From: Oscillospiraceae bacterium
GTDB taxonomy: Bacteria; Bacillota; Clostridia; Oscillospirales; Acutalibacteraceae
Length of the DNA: 55,568 nucleotides
Direction: 5' to 3'
Assembly (NCBI GenBank): GCA_015066005.1
Contig: SVPF01000013.1
Span: 1-55,568, forward strand
Part shown: piece after piece, positions 7,646 to 15,362 of the stretch
How positions within the stretch are numbered: position 1 is the stretch's first letter
Layout: each line of letters opens with the position of its first letter
Translations under genes and position numbers: made by a program
The notes under the pieces: model-generated
The model's database searches: none
What the model saw: the letters and a program-made list of their open reading frames with translations, nothing else
What the model was told of the DNA's origin: nothing

Positions 7646-7804
7646 ATGAAGCAAATTAAATGTCCGGTTTGTGAAAAGAGGTTATTCGATTCTAATATAC
7701 CGCTTCAGGTTGGCAAACTGACCAGCATTAATATGAAAGGAGCTGATATAGTTATGAAATGCAAGATTTGTAAATCTTGTATAGCGGTAAATGTTCAAGA
7801 ATAA
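7646..7804 (+). CDS. small Com-like zinc-finger protein
   Basis: 52 residues from the ATG at 7646, with AAAGGAGCG upstream; the frame stays open further 5', overlapping the ImmA gene, but that part is a shadow. It has two CxxC pairs (KCPVCEKRLFD and MKCKICKSC) in the arrangement of phage Mu Com-type zinc-binding translational regulators. A similar job (RNA binding, or transcription of late genes) is a guess. It is preceded by an operator of the element repressor and followed by a strong terminator, so it is a single-gene unit under the element's master switch. Confidence 0.7.
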   Translation: MKQIKCPVCEKRLFDSNIPLQVGKLTSINMKGADIVMKCKICKSCIAVNVQE

Positions 7805-7848
7805 AAAATTAATATTAAACTTAGTACGTAGCACGATGTTAAACATAT

Positions 7849-7895
7849 GAGCATGACAAGTAGATCTTTGTGGTTTACTGTCGTGCTCTTTTTTT
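7849..7895 (+). terminator. strong intrinsic terminator
   Basis: GAGCATGACA pairs with TGTCGTGCTC (one G-T pair), extended by GTA/TAC past a bulge, followed by seven T. It ends the Com-like transcription unit. Confidence 0.85.
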
Positions 7896-7924
7896 ATTTA
7901 TTATAAAGGAGGGAGGATAGTTCA

Positions 7925-8266
7925 ATGGGAACAGCTGAAAGAAGACTAGAAATAATGAAGCTGCTTTGCAAAAGAAGATATGAAACAATGTCTAATTTAT
8001 CGGATGAATTTGGCGTTTCCATTAGAACTATCCACAGAGACATTGATGAGCTCACCTTTTTAATGCCCTTATATGTTAAAAGCGGTAGATATGGTGGCGG
8101 TGTGTACGTAGATAAAAACTATACGATGGATAGGATGTACATGAGCACAAATGAAATAAATCTACTTATTAAAGTGAAAAAGTTGACATCGGACAAGCTC
8201 TCAAAATCAGAAAATGCTTTATTTGACCAGATAATTAAAGCTTATTCAAAAAATAAAGCAGGATAA
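7925..8266 (+). CDS. HTH_11 (DeoR/YafY-type) transcriptional regulator without sensor domain
   Basis: 113 residues behind GGAGGGAGG. Residues about 5-60 are an HTH_11 winged helix (RRLEIMKLLCKRRYETMSNL, then SDEFGVSIRTIHRDIDEL). The family normally continues into a 200-residue WYL or sugar-sensing domain; here only about 45 residues follow, so it is a stripped-down DNA-binding protein. It sits just before the lysis cassette and promoter B, which makes it one candidate for the factor that reads the TGACA-N5-TGTCA sites. That link is untested. Confidence 0.75.
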   Translation: MGTAERRLEIMKLLCKRRYETMSNLSDEFGVSIRTIHRDIDELTFLMPLYVKSGRYGGGVYVDKNYTMDRMYMSTNEINLLIKVKKLTSDKLSKSENALFDQIIKAYSKNKAG

Positions 8267-8276
8267 TTTTTTAATA

Positions 8277-8309
8277 ATGACATTAGTTGTCAGGTTTAAA
8301 TTTTACAAT
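8277..8309 (+). promoter_or_regulatory. shared operator-promoter B before the lysis cassette
   Basis: ATGACA TTAGT TGTCA (8277-8292) followed after 11 nt by TACAAT (8304-8309). Half-site spacing and distance to the -10 are identical to sites A, C and D. Confidence 0.7.
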
Positions 8310-8338
8310 AACCTCACAGCCGAGAAAGGAGGAAGCAA

Positions 8339-8626
8339 ATGGATATCGAGGTTATCATTGCAGGTCACGAACAAAGAATAAAAACTTTGGAACGTGATAT
8401 GTCAGCGATGAAAGCGGTGCAGGCCGAAATACGTTCAATGAACGAAACACTTGTAACACTCGCAAATGAGTTAAAGCATACTAATCAACATTTGGCAAGG
8501 CATGAAAAGAAAATTGATGAAATTGATGCTATACCTAAACAGCGTATGCAGCAAATCGTTACTGCTATTATTGCGGCATTAGCTGGTGGATTAATTTCAA
8601 CAATTATTGGAATGATACTCGCTTAA
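8339..8626 (+). CDS. XhlA-like holin accessory protein
   Basis: 95 residues behind AAAGGAGG. Residues 1-65 are a charged coiled coil (HEQRIKTLERDMSAMKAVQA, then NETLVTLANEL) and residues about 70-95 a single C-terminal membrane span (IVTAIIAALAGGLISTIIGM). This is the layout of phage hemolysin XhlA, which works with a holin and amidase in host lysis (as in PBSX). It is first in a three-gene cassette with holin and endolysin, gaps of 13 and 2 nt. Confidence 0.75.
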   Translation: MDIEVIIAGHEQRIKTLERDMSAMKAVQAEIRSMNETLVTLANELKHTNQHLARHEKKIDEIDAIPKQRMQQIVTAIIAALAGGLISTIIGMILA

Positions 8627-8639
8627 GAAAGGAGAAATT

Positions 8640-8927
8640 ATGGATTTTCAAGATTACATCAAAACGGAACTTTTAATTTTAATTCCAGTCCTTTATTTTA
8701 TTGGAATTGGGATAAAGAAAAGCCAAATACCTGATAAGTGGATTCCTATTATTCTTGGTGTATCTGCCGTTGTATTATCTGCTGTTTGGATTATTGCAAC
8801 TACAGATATATCCGGCTTACAAGAAACTGCTGCAGCAATATTTACGGCTGTAACGCAGGGGATTCTAGTTGCCGGTGCAAGTGTATATGTGAATCAACTT
8901 TATATTCAAGCTAAGAAGGAGGAATAA
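8640..8927 (+). CDS. phage-type holin
   Basis: 95 residues, ATG after AAAGGAGAAATT. Three hydrophobic stretches at about residues 10-28, 37-53 and 64-85, with a short charged C-terminus (QAKKEE): the size and layout of a small phage holin. The sequence (ELLILIPVLYFIGIGIKKSQ ... TAVTQGILVAGASVYVNQL) resembles the clostridial phage holin family. Its role would be to form the membrane lesion that lets the downstream amidase reach the wall. In clostridia, holins can also release toxins without full lysis. Confidence 0.8.
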   Translation: MDFQDYIKTELLILIPVLYFIGIGIKKSQIPDKWIPIILGVSAVVLSAVWIIATTDISGLQETAAAIFTAVTQGILVAGASVYVNQLYIQAKKEE

Positions 8928-8929
8928 AA

Positions 8930-10006
8930 ATGCTTAACATTATTAAGGCTTATGCTGTGAAAAATCTTTGCTATATTACTGCACAAAAAATGGTGCCAAA
9001 AGGTATTGTTGTTCATTCAACCGGTGCTAACAATCCAAACCTAAAGCGTTATGTAGATGCGCCTGAAGAGGTTGGAAAAAATCAATATGGCAATCATTGG
9101 AATAAAGCCAAACCCGGCGGTAGAAAAGTGTGCGTACACGCTTTTATTGGTTATGACAAAAACAAGGTTATACGAGTGGCAGAAATACTTCCGCTTAATA
9201 TTTGCTGTTGGGGAGTGGGTAGCGGTAAAAAAGGCAGTTATAATTTTAATCCTGCATATATTCAATTTGAAATTTGTGAAGATGGATTAAAGGATAAAAC
9301 CTATTACACCAAGGCTTTTAACGTTGCTGCAGAATATTGTGCACATTTATGTAAGCAATATAATATTTCGGTTGAAAATATTGTAGGTCATTGCGAAGCA
9401 TATCGTTTAGGATATGGCTGTAATCATTCCGACCCGGAACATTGGATGAAGAAATATAACCAAACGATGAACGATTTTAGAAAGCAGGTTTCGGAGATTC
9501 TAAAAATTGATGGAGTAGAAAAAGAGAATAAAGACGAAACCGCTTTCGAAAACATATCAATTCAAAAAGGTGACCTTGTTTCAATCGTTAAAGGCGCAAC
9601 ATATTATAACGGAAAAAGTATTCCCGATTGGGTGCAAAAACAACGCTGGTATGTGAAATCAGAGCCGACAGGCAGTCGAGTAGTGATTGATAAAAGTGAA
9701 AATGGCAAACATTCAATTTGCAGTCCTGTAGATAAAAAGTATTTAATTAAAATTCAAAACAATCAAGAAAAACCTTCCAAAACTGCAGAAGCTGTGTCTT
9801 ATAAATGTCCCTATCTTGTAAAAGTTAAGGTGGCTTGCTTGAATATTTATAATGACGCATCACCTAACAATATTAAAAAGGGCGCCATTAAAGATAAAGG
9901 TGTTTACACAATTGTAGAAGAAAAAATTGATTGTTCCGGTAAAAAGTGGGGTAAATTAAAATCCGGCGCCGGTTGGATTTTACTTGACTCCGTTGAAAAA
10001 ATTTAA
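8930..10006 (+). CDS. N-acetylmuramoyl-L-alanine amidase (endolysin)
   Basis: 358 residues with GGAGG 8 nt before the ATG. Residues about 20-180 are an Amidase_2 (PGRP-fold) domain. IVVHSTGANN carries the first zinc His, and GHCEAYRLGYGCNHSDPEHW the later zinc ligands. The C-terminus has two wall-binding SH3-like parts at about 200-275 (IQKGDLVSIVKGATYYNGKS) and 290-358 (VKVKVACLNIYNDASP...GWILL). There is no signal peptide, so export depends on the holin, as in phage. It ends the lysis operon; promoter C follows at once. Confidence 0.88.
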   Translation: MLNIIKAYAVKNLCYITAQKMVPKGIVVHSTGANNPNLKRYVDAPEEVGKNQYGNHWNKAKPGGRKVCVHAFIGYDKNKVIRVAEILPLNICCWGVGSGKKGSYNFNPAYIQFEICEDGLKDKTYYTKAFNVAAEYCAHLCKQYNISVENIVGHCEAYRLGYGCNHSDPEHWMKKYNQTMNDFRKQVSEILKIDGVEKENKDETAFENISIQKGDLVSIVKGATYYNGKSIPDWVQKQRWYVKSEPTGSRVVIDKSENGKHSICSPVDKKYLIKIQNNQEKPSKTAEAVSYKCPYLVKVKVACLNIYNDASPNNIKKGAIKDKGVYTIVEEKIDCSGKKWGKLKSGAGWILLDSVEKI

Positions 10007-10013
10007 AAACTTT

Positions 10014-10053
10014 TTTAAAGGTGACACTAGTTGTCACCTTTAATTTTTATAAT
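10014..10053 (+). promoter_or_regulatory. shared operator-promoter C
   Basis: TTTAAAGGTGACA (10014-10026), CTAGT, TGTCACCTTTAA (10032-10043), then TATAAT (10048-10053) 11 nt after TGTCA. The palindrome arms are longer than at A and B. It drives the DUF1906/lipase operon. Confidence 0.75.
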
Positions 10054-10117
10054 GCAGATGTAACGTTACAAAAGAGTTTGAACTCAAAATAAAAAATTAT
10101 GAAATGAGGTAAAAATT

Positions 10118-10927
10118 ATGGCATGTAAAGGTGCTAAACACGCCAAGGCGTTAGCCGCGGCTTCAAGGGTTGCCGCTGTTCAACCCAAAACAAAAACAGT
10201 CGAGGAGGCAGTTCCCGTAGAAAGATTGTTGTTTGGTGTGGATTCTAAAATCCAAGCGAATGACATTCTTCAAAACAATATTTCAATGTTTGAATGGGTG
10301 GTTCGCAACAAGATTCATCCTAACTTCTGGGGCAGAAACCTTTTAGGTGAAAACGCATTGACGAAGGATGAGATTGAATTTATTCATTCTAAGGGTTGTA
10401 AAATCGCTGCTGTTTATAACGATTCGGGAGAAAAACAGACCGAAGAACAAGGTAAAGCTGCCGGAGAAATTGCAGTAGCATTAGCCTTTGATTTAGAAAT
10501 TCCTCAAGGCAGTGCAATATTTCTTAATATTGGCGAAGAGTCTGCAAGCCGAGATTATTTAAAAGGATTTGCAGAAGAACTTGTTGAGTCGGGATATACC
10601 CCTGCATTCAAAGCCAATACCGATGCTCAGTTTGATTTTGACCGTGAGTTTAGCAGAGGTCTTCAAACTGACCGTGAGCTTTTTGAACAGTGTCTTGTAT
10701 GGGCAGTGGCTCCTACACTTACTGAATATGACAGCATGACCACAACTCACCTGATTCATCCCGATAACTGGATGCCTTATGCACCATCTGGTATAAAGCG
10801 TAAGGATATAGCAGTTTGGCAGTACGGTAAAGACTGTCATCCCATCGAGGATGATAAAGGCATAGAGACCACATTCAATATTAACCTTGTAAGGAATGAT
10901 AAGGTTCTCATTGAAAAAATGTTTTAA
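10118..10927 (+). CDS. DUF1906 (Rv2525c-like, glycoside-hydrolase-like) protein
   Basis: 269 residues. After a Lys/Ala-rich N-terminal tail (about 40 residues, not a signal peptide), the sequence follows the DUF1906 TIM-barrel pattern. FGVDSKIQ starts the first strand, LTKDEIEFIHSKGCKIAAVY is the ageing LTxxE..IxxxG..I block, and EEQGKAAGEIAVALAFDLEI the helix after it. An Asn or Asp-type catalytic strand (IFLNIGEESAS) comes next, and IAVWQYGKD near the end. The family is related to GH25 muramidases and is found in phage and exported proteins. Peptidoglycan hydrolysis is plausible but not shown. It is encoded directly after the endolysin and 27 nt before the lipase. Confidence 0.75.
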   Translation: MACKGAKHAKALAAASRVAAVQPKTKTVEEAVPVERLLFGVDSKIQANDILQNNISMFEWVVRNKIHPNFWGRNLLGENALTKDEIEFIHSKGCKIAAVYNDSGEKQTEEQGKAAGEIAVALAFDLEIPQGSAIFLNIGEESASRDYLKGFAEELVESGYTPAFKANTDAQFDFDREFSRGLQTDRELFEQCLVWAVAPTLTEYDSMTTTHLIHPDNWMPYAPSGIKRKDIAVWQYGKDCHPIEDDKGIETTFNINLVRNDKVLIEKMF

Positions 10928-10954
10928 ATTTGGTATAATAAGGAGGAAAAAAGA

Positions 10955-12643
10955 ATGATATGTATAAATTCAGTTACTGTATATCCAAGCAGTGCAACCG
11001 TTACAAAAGGAAAATGGTATTACGGAGCATACGCTAGTATCGCTTCTGACTGTCCCGAATGTGCAGAGGTAGAATGGTATAGTAATAGTCCATCGATTGC
11101 AAGCGTAAATAAAACTACAGGATATATTTACGGTGTAAGCACGGGCACAACAAGAATTTATGCCGAGGCAACAGACGGTAGCGGCAAGAAAGATTATATT
11201 ACAGTAACAGTAACTGCGCCCGTAGCGGTAACAGGGGTAAGCGTTTGTCCTACATCAATGTCAATGGATGTCGGATGTACAGATTATTTATATGAAACAA
11301 TTTATCCGTCAAACGCTACAAACCAAATGGTTACTTGGTGCAGTAGTGATGATAGTGTTGCAGAGGTTAATACTTATAGCGGTAAAATAACTGCTAAAAA
11401 AGCAGGTATTGTAACAATTACTGCTTGTACAGTTGATGGTGAGTATTCAGATAGCTGTGAAGTCTGGGTACACGGTAAAACACCAGTATTCTTGATTCAT
11501 GGTAGAGATAGTAATGCAAAAGCAACTTGGGGTATTAAAACAAATATTCCTAGCGGTGCAAACAATGATTTCGATCCAAGCATTGATGCAGAGTATGCAG
11601 AAGATAAAAAGTATATTGAGGTTGATTCTCAAAGAATAGTTGATGTGGTACAAGGTAATAGTAGTAATGACGATAAGCCATGTAATCTTGGAGATGAATT
11701 GGAAAAAGCGGGTTATACGAAAAATATTAACTTGTTTGTATTTACTTATCCTAATCAAGATGCGGTAGTACATAGTGCAAATAAATTTAAGAGATATATT
11801 GAAAACTTAATTGATGATGTTAGAGCTTCAGGTACTGATGAAGAGAAAGCTTGTTTTTATGCTTCAAGAAGCGATTACGAGAATAATATTTACGAATTCA
11901 ATATTGTAGCTCATAGTATGGGTGGATTAGTAGCTAGATATTATATTGAAAATCTATATCAGGATTGCCGTGTTGATAAATTGATTACCATTTGTACTCC
12001 ACACTGGGGTAGTGGGTATGCAAATCTATCTAATTTTACGGGTAATATAGGGGATTTAAAAATCCACTTATTAGCAGACCATGATTTAGATTTTAATAGT
12101 AAAATGTTTGGTGGATCAAACGCTGTAACAGTAACCTGCAACAAAGGCGCTTACCCTGTAAATGATTATGAACTTACTCCAACTTTGCAATACCAACGAC
12201 AACGTTCGACAAAATATTATGCTATTGCAGGTATTGATTATAATGCTATTTTCGTAAATCGTAACGATCATTCATTTGAAATGCCGACAAATTTCATCAT
12301 TCCCGAAGAAATAACGAATTTCTTAATAACCAAAAATGTTTATAAACTTAGCATTAGTGGTGACAGCATTATCGAACCTCCGGAACCTACAAATATTGGT
12401 GATAATGTTGTTGGTTTCTTAAGTCAAATTGGGTGGACCGGAGATAAACCATTTACTATTCCCTATCCTAAAATCGAAATGGAAAAAATCTTTGTGGATG
12501 TAGACGCTAATGGTGGTAATGGGGGAGAAACTTTTATTTGGGAAATGATTTTAGAAGGCGTGCTTGACGATATTATATTGCACTCAAAAATTCCACATCG
12601 GGAAGATGTTATCAACAAAATAATTGAATATTTAGGTGAATAA
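10955..12643 (+). CDS. BIG2-BIG2-lipase (alpha/beta-hydrolase) fusion, putative effector
   Basis: 562 residues behind AAGGAGG. Residues about 4-85 and 91-170 are two bacterial Ig-like (BIG2) domains (VTVYPSSATVTKG; WYSNSPSIASVNKTTGYI; WCSSDDSVAEVN). About 175-460 is an alpha/beta-hydrolase of lipase type: PVFLIHGRD (oxyanion strand), IVAHSMGGLVARYYIENL with the GxSxG-like nucleophile Ser near residue 321, and NDHSFEMP as probable catalytic His near 437. A roughly 100-residue tail of unknown fold follows. There is no signal peptide although BIG2 domains are normally extracellular, so release through the neighbouring lysis cassette is attractive. The 12646 membrane gene follows after 2 nt. Confidence 0.85.
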   Translation: MICINSVTVYPSSATVTKGKWYYGAYASIASDCPECAEVEWYSNSPSIASVNKTTGYIYGVSTGTTRIYAEATDGSGKKDYITVTVTAPVAVTGVSVCPTSMSMDVGCTDYLYETIYPSNATNQMVTWCSSDDSVAEVNTYSGKITAKKAGIVTITACTVDGEYSDSCEVWVHGKTPVFLIHGRDSNAKATWGIKTNIPSGANNDFDPSIDAEYAEDKKYIEVDSQRIVDVVQGNSSNDDKPCNLGDELEKAGYTKNINLFVFTYPNQDAVVHSANKFKRYIENLIDDVRASGTDEEKACFYASRSDYENNIYEFNIVAHSMGGLVARYYIENLYQDCRVDKLITICTPHWGSGYANLSNFTGNIGDLKIHLLADHDLDFNSKMFGGSNAVTVTCNKGAYPVNDYELTPTLQYQRQRSTKYYAIAGIDYNAIFVNRNDHSFEMPTNFIIPEEITNFLITKNVYKLSISGDSIIEPPEPTNIGDNVVGFLSQIGWTGDKPFTIPYPKIEMEKIFVDVDANGGNGGETFIWEMILEGVLDDIILHSKIPHREDVINKIIEYLGE

Positions 12644-12645
12644 TT

Positions 12646-13044
12646 ATGAAAAAATTTTGGAGTAGATATTGGCTTTCTTTTTTACTAAACATATTTTTGT
12701 TAGTCGGAATGATTTTATCGGCAATTTTTGGTGATGAATATTTACAGCCAGATGCATATTTTAAACTTACTTTTTATAGTTTGGTTGTGATGTTTTTTGT
12801 TCCTATCTATTCGCTGATATATGGATCTATGTCTTATGTTGTAAGTAAAAAAACATGGCTTCAGCAAATAATGTTGGCGATAACATTATTGTTAGAATAT
12901 TTAATTTTTAAATTAATTCGCCCAAATTCAGTTGATACAATTATCGTTCTTTTGATTTATATTGTGTTTAATGTGTTTTTATCCGTAATTGCTTCAGGAA
13001 TTACAGCGTTAACATATGAGTTTATCAATAAAAATAAAAACTAA
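12646..13044 (+). CDS. small four-span membrane protein, candidate lipase immunity
   Basis: 132 residues starting 2 nt after the lipase stop and so translationally coupled. Four hydrophobic segments at about residues 8-26, 40-62, 72-92 and 97-122, with almost nothing outside the membrane. No family recognised. The coupling and small membrane-only architecture fit an immunity protein that shields the producer's membrane from a phospholipase, but no sequence motif shows this. A GGGGAC-type palindrome and a terminator of the repeated module follow. Confidence 0.65.
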   Translation: MKKFWSRYWLSFLLNIFLLVGMILSAIFGDEYLQPDAYFKLTFYSLVVMFFVPIYSLIYGSMSYVVSKKTWLQQIMLAITLLLEYLIFKLIRPNSVDTIIVLLIYIVFNVFLSVIASGITALTYEFINKNKN

Positions 13045-13074
13045 GTTGTATGAACAAGTCCAGGAGGAGACAAA

Positions 13075-13101
13075 AACACAAGGGGACAGGTCACCTGTGT
13101 T
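13075..13101. repeat. variant GGGGAC palindromic element
   Basis: AACACA (13075-13080) and TGTGTT (13096-13101) flank AGGGGACAGGTCACC, with GGAGGAGACAAAA just upstream. This is the fourth member of the family, again placed between the last gene of a unit and a repeated terminator. Confidence 0.6.
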
Positions 13102-13142
13102 AACAAAATAGTTTTCATTTAAAACTCATCCTTTTAAAAAGG

Positions 13143-13170
13143 GCGGTTGGCTTTTACGCCAACCGCTTTT
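13143..13170 (+). terminator. intrinsic terminator, copy 4 of the repeated module
   Basis: GCGGTTGGC / GCCAACCGC with loop TTTTAC and T4. The upstream block AACAAAATAGTTTTCATTT matches copy 2; the loop is inverted in sense (CTTTTAC instead of GTAAAAG) relative to copies 1-3. Confidence 0.85.
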
Positions 13171-13189
13171 AATTTTGTGCAGAATTATT

Positions 13190-13229
13190 TTTAAAGGTGA
13201 CACTAAGTGTCACCTTTAAATTATATAAT
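13190..13229 (+). promoter_or_regulatory. shared operator-promoter D
   Basis: A perfect 31-bp palindrome (13190-13220, centre A13205): arms TTTAAAGGTGACACT and its complement, followed by TATAAT at 13224-13229, 11 nt after TGTCA. It is the best copy of the four. It drives the phosphoesterase/transporter pair. Confidence 0.8.
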
Positions 13230-13265
13230 ACCCATATAATAAAAAATACGAAAGGAAAAACAAAA

Positions 13266-14150
13266 ATGCAAGCAGCAATTATTGTTATAAACTTAATTTT
13301 ATCAGTCTTCATCTTGGTGTGTATATGTCACAATAGAAGCAACAAAGAAAAGAGCGCAACTTATTACGATGATGGAACACCGCCGAAGTTTTTTATTACA
13401 GGTGACAAGCATCGTAATTTTCAGAATATTAAGAATTTTTGCCGTGATATGAATACAAGAAGAAAAGACGTGATAATTATTCTTGGTGATTCCGGTTTTA
13501 ACTATTACGAGGATGAACGCGATGACAAGTTAAAAGGTGAAATTGCTAATTTAAACATTACAATGTTTTGCATTCACGGAAACAAGGAAAACCGACCACA
13601 GAATGTAGGTACATACGGTATTAGAAGCTTTTGCGGCGGCAAAGTGTATTACGAACCGAAGTATCCCAATATCTATTTTGCAATCGAGGGTGAAATTTAC
13701 AATTTCGAGGGCAAAAAATATATGGTAGTAGGCGGTGCACACAGCGTTGATAAAATGCGTTGTTTAGAAGAACACAAGCCATTTTGGGAAGACGAAATGC
13801 CCGATGATACTATCAAGGCAAAAGTGGAAGAAAAACTTTCTGCAGAGGGCAATAAAATTTATGGTATGATGACCCATACTTGTCCTATTGATTATCTTCC
13901 TACAGAGATGTTTATGTCGACACGGCAAAGTGCCGTAATTAAAAGAAAACCCAAAAAAGCAAAATCCAAAAAACTTTTCAAGCCGGATATTGACAGATCA
14001 ACTGAAGAATGGCTTGGAAAACTTGAAAAAGAAATAGATTATGAGATTTGGTATTGTGGGCATTACCATATTGATAAACAAATCGACAAAATTAATATGA
14101 TGTATCACGAAATCAGACCTCTACATATGCAGTTGTTCGGTGATGAATAA
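13266..14150 (+). CDS. membrane-anchored metallophosphoesterase
   Basis: 294 residues from the ATG at 13266 (AAAGGAAAAA upstream). A GTG at 13197 in the same frame lies inside the operator and cannot be the start. Residues about 3-22 are one membrane span (AAIIVINLILSVFILVCICH). Then come calcineurin-type metal motifs in order: FFITGDKHRN, IILGDSG, HGNKENRP, MMTHTCP and CGHYH. The third motif has Lys where GNHE/D is usual, which could alter the metal site or specificity. The substrate is unknown. The stop overlaps the start of the transporter gene by one base (TAATG), so the two are coupled under operator D. Confidence 0.8.
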   Translation: MQAAIIVINLILSVFILVCICHNRSNKEKSATYYDDGTPPKFFITGDKHRNFQNIKNFCRDMNTRRKDVIIILGDSGFNYYEDERDDKLKGEIANLNITMFCIHGNKENRPQNVGTYGIRSFCGGKVYYEPKYPNIYFAIEGEIYNFEGKKYMVVGGAHSVDKMRCLEEHKPFWEDEMPDDTIKAKVEEKLSAEGNKIYGMMTHTCPIDYLPTEMFMSTRQSAVIKRKPKKAKSKKLFKPDIDRSTEEWLGKLEKEIDYEIWYCGHYHIDKQIDKINMMYHEIRPLHMQLFGDE

Positions 14151-15262
14151 TGGCAGTGCTGAGTAATCTATTATCACCATTGTCGGTAGCGTTCATTGTT
14201 ATAATTTTGGGCTATTATATAGGGAAGATAAAATTTGCTAAGATATCGTTAGACTTATCCGGTGTTTTAATTGTTGCTGTATTAACAGGCTGGATGCTTT
14301 CGGCAGTTGCTTCATGTTCGTCCATGGTAAATGTGATAGAGTATGAAGCCAATATGAAATTCTTTTCCTCATTTGGTACTGCATTGTTTGTTTCTTCTAT
14401 AGGAATAGCAACAGGAAGTACACTTGATTTTCAGAAGTGGAAAGATATAAAAGCAATATTTATTGGATCGTCAATGGTTGCTTCTACTTTTGTTATAATG
14501 AAAATTGTTTCTTTGATTGATGATAATATAAGCATTTCAAAATTGTTAGGTGCTTTGTGTGGCGCTTTAACCACAACACCGGGGTTAACGGCTGCGTGTG
14601 AATTAAAAAATATTATCCCTGAAGAAGTTGCTTTGGGTTACGGCTGTACATATCTGTTTGGTGTAGTAGCAACAGTTTTATTTGTTCAAATGGCAACAAG
14701 AAAAACTGATTATGGTAACAATGCCAATACGGAAAAATCCGTCGATCATGAAGAAGCAGCGGATTTAAATGGATTGATTCAAATTGGGTGTACCATCATA
14801 ATGGGCCGATTATTGGGAAGTTTTAATATTTTTGGTTTTTCATTGGGTAATTCTGGCGGAATATTGTGTTGCGGAATTATTATCGGTTTGTTTTTGAAAA
14901 AAATTTCATTCCCTAAATTGTTAACTAATAAAAATCTATCTCTTTTTAAGAATTTAGGATTAGTGTTGTTTTTTGTTGGGAATGGTATTCCTGCGGGAAT
15001 GCAAATTTGTGGAGAATTTGATATAAAAATAATTTTATATGGCGCTTTGATGACGTTGATTCCGATAATGGTTGGTGTAATTCTTCAAAAATTATTTTTT
15101 TATGAAGAATCACTTGCAACTATAATAGCCGGAGGGATGACAAGCACCCCTGCTATAGGAGTTCTTGCTCAAAAGCATCGCAATATTTCTTTAAGCGCGT
15201 ATGCTACAGCTTATTTTGGAGCATTATTAACGGCGGTGCTGATGATTAGATATAGTGTTTGA
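14150..15262 (+). CDS. AspT/YidE/YbjL-type membrane transporter
   Basis: 370 residues, about ten membrane spans in two similar halves. The two signature loops, GALCGALTTTPGLTAACELK (about residues 140-160) and IAGGMTSTPAIGVLAQK (about 325-341), match the aspartate:alanine antiporter-like family (PF06826), whose loops each carry TxTPG-like motifs. There is no central TrkA_C domain, so it is the short form. The substrate is unknown. Coupling to a phosphoesterase inside a mobile element is unusual; a two-part membrane stress or defence device is one thought, without direct evidence. Confidence 0.75.
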   Translation: MAVLSNLLSPLSVAFIVIILGYYIGKIKFAKISLDLSGVLIVAVLTGWMLSAVASCSSMVNVIEYEANMKFFSSFGTALFVSSIGIATGSTLDFQKWKDIKAIFIGSSMVASTFVIMKIVSLIDDNISISKLLGALCGALTTTPGLTAACELKNIIPEEVALGYGCTYLFGVVATVLFVQMATRKTDYGNNANTEKSVDHEEAADLNGLIQIGCTIIMGRLLGSFNIFGFSLGNSGGILCCGIIIGLFLKKISFPKLLTNKNLSLFKNLGLVLFFVGNGIPAGMQICGEFDIKIILYGALMTLIPIMVGVILQKLFFYEESLATIIAGGMTSTPAIGVLAQKHRNISLSAYATAYFGALLTAVLMIRYSV

Positions 15263-15362
15263 TTTATTCATACGCGTGGCTTTAATGGTAGTAAGGTGAA
15301 CCATAATACCTCAATCAAAAATAGTACATTATACTTTATAATACAATATTTAAAAAAAGTCC

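Noticed and set aside
8339-10006. Intact prophage
   Set aside because: Only lysis genes are present; no capsid, portal, terminase, tail or phage replication gene occurs in the 19-kb accessory half.
13197-13265. Upstream extension of the phosphoesterase to a GTG at 13197
   Set aside because: That codon is inside the perfect palindrome and upstream of the -10 box, so it is not transcribed from this promoter.
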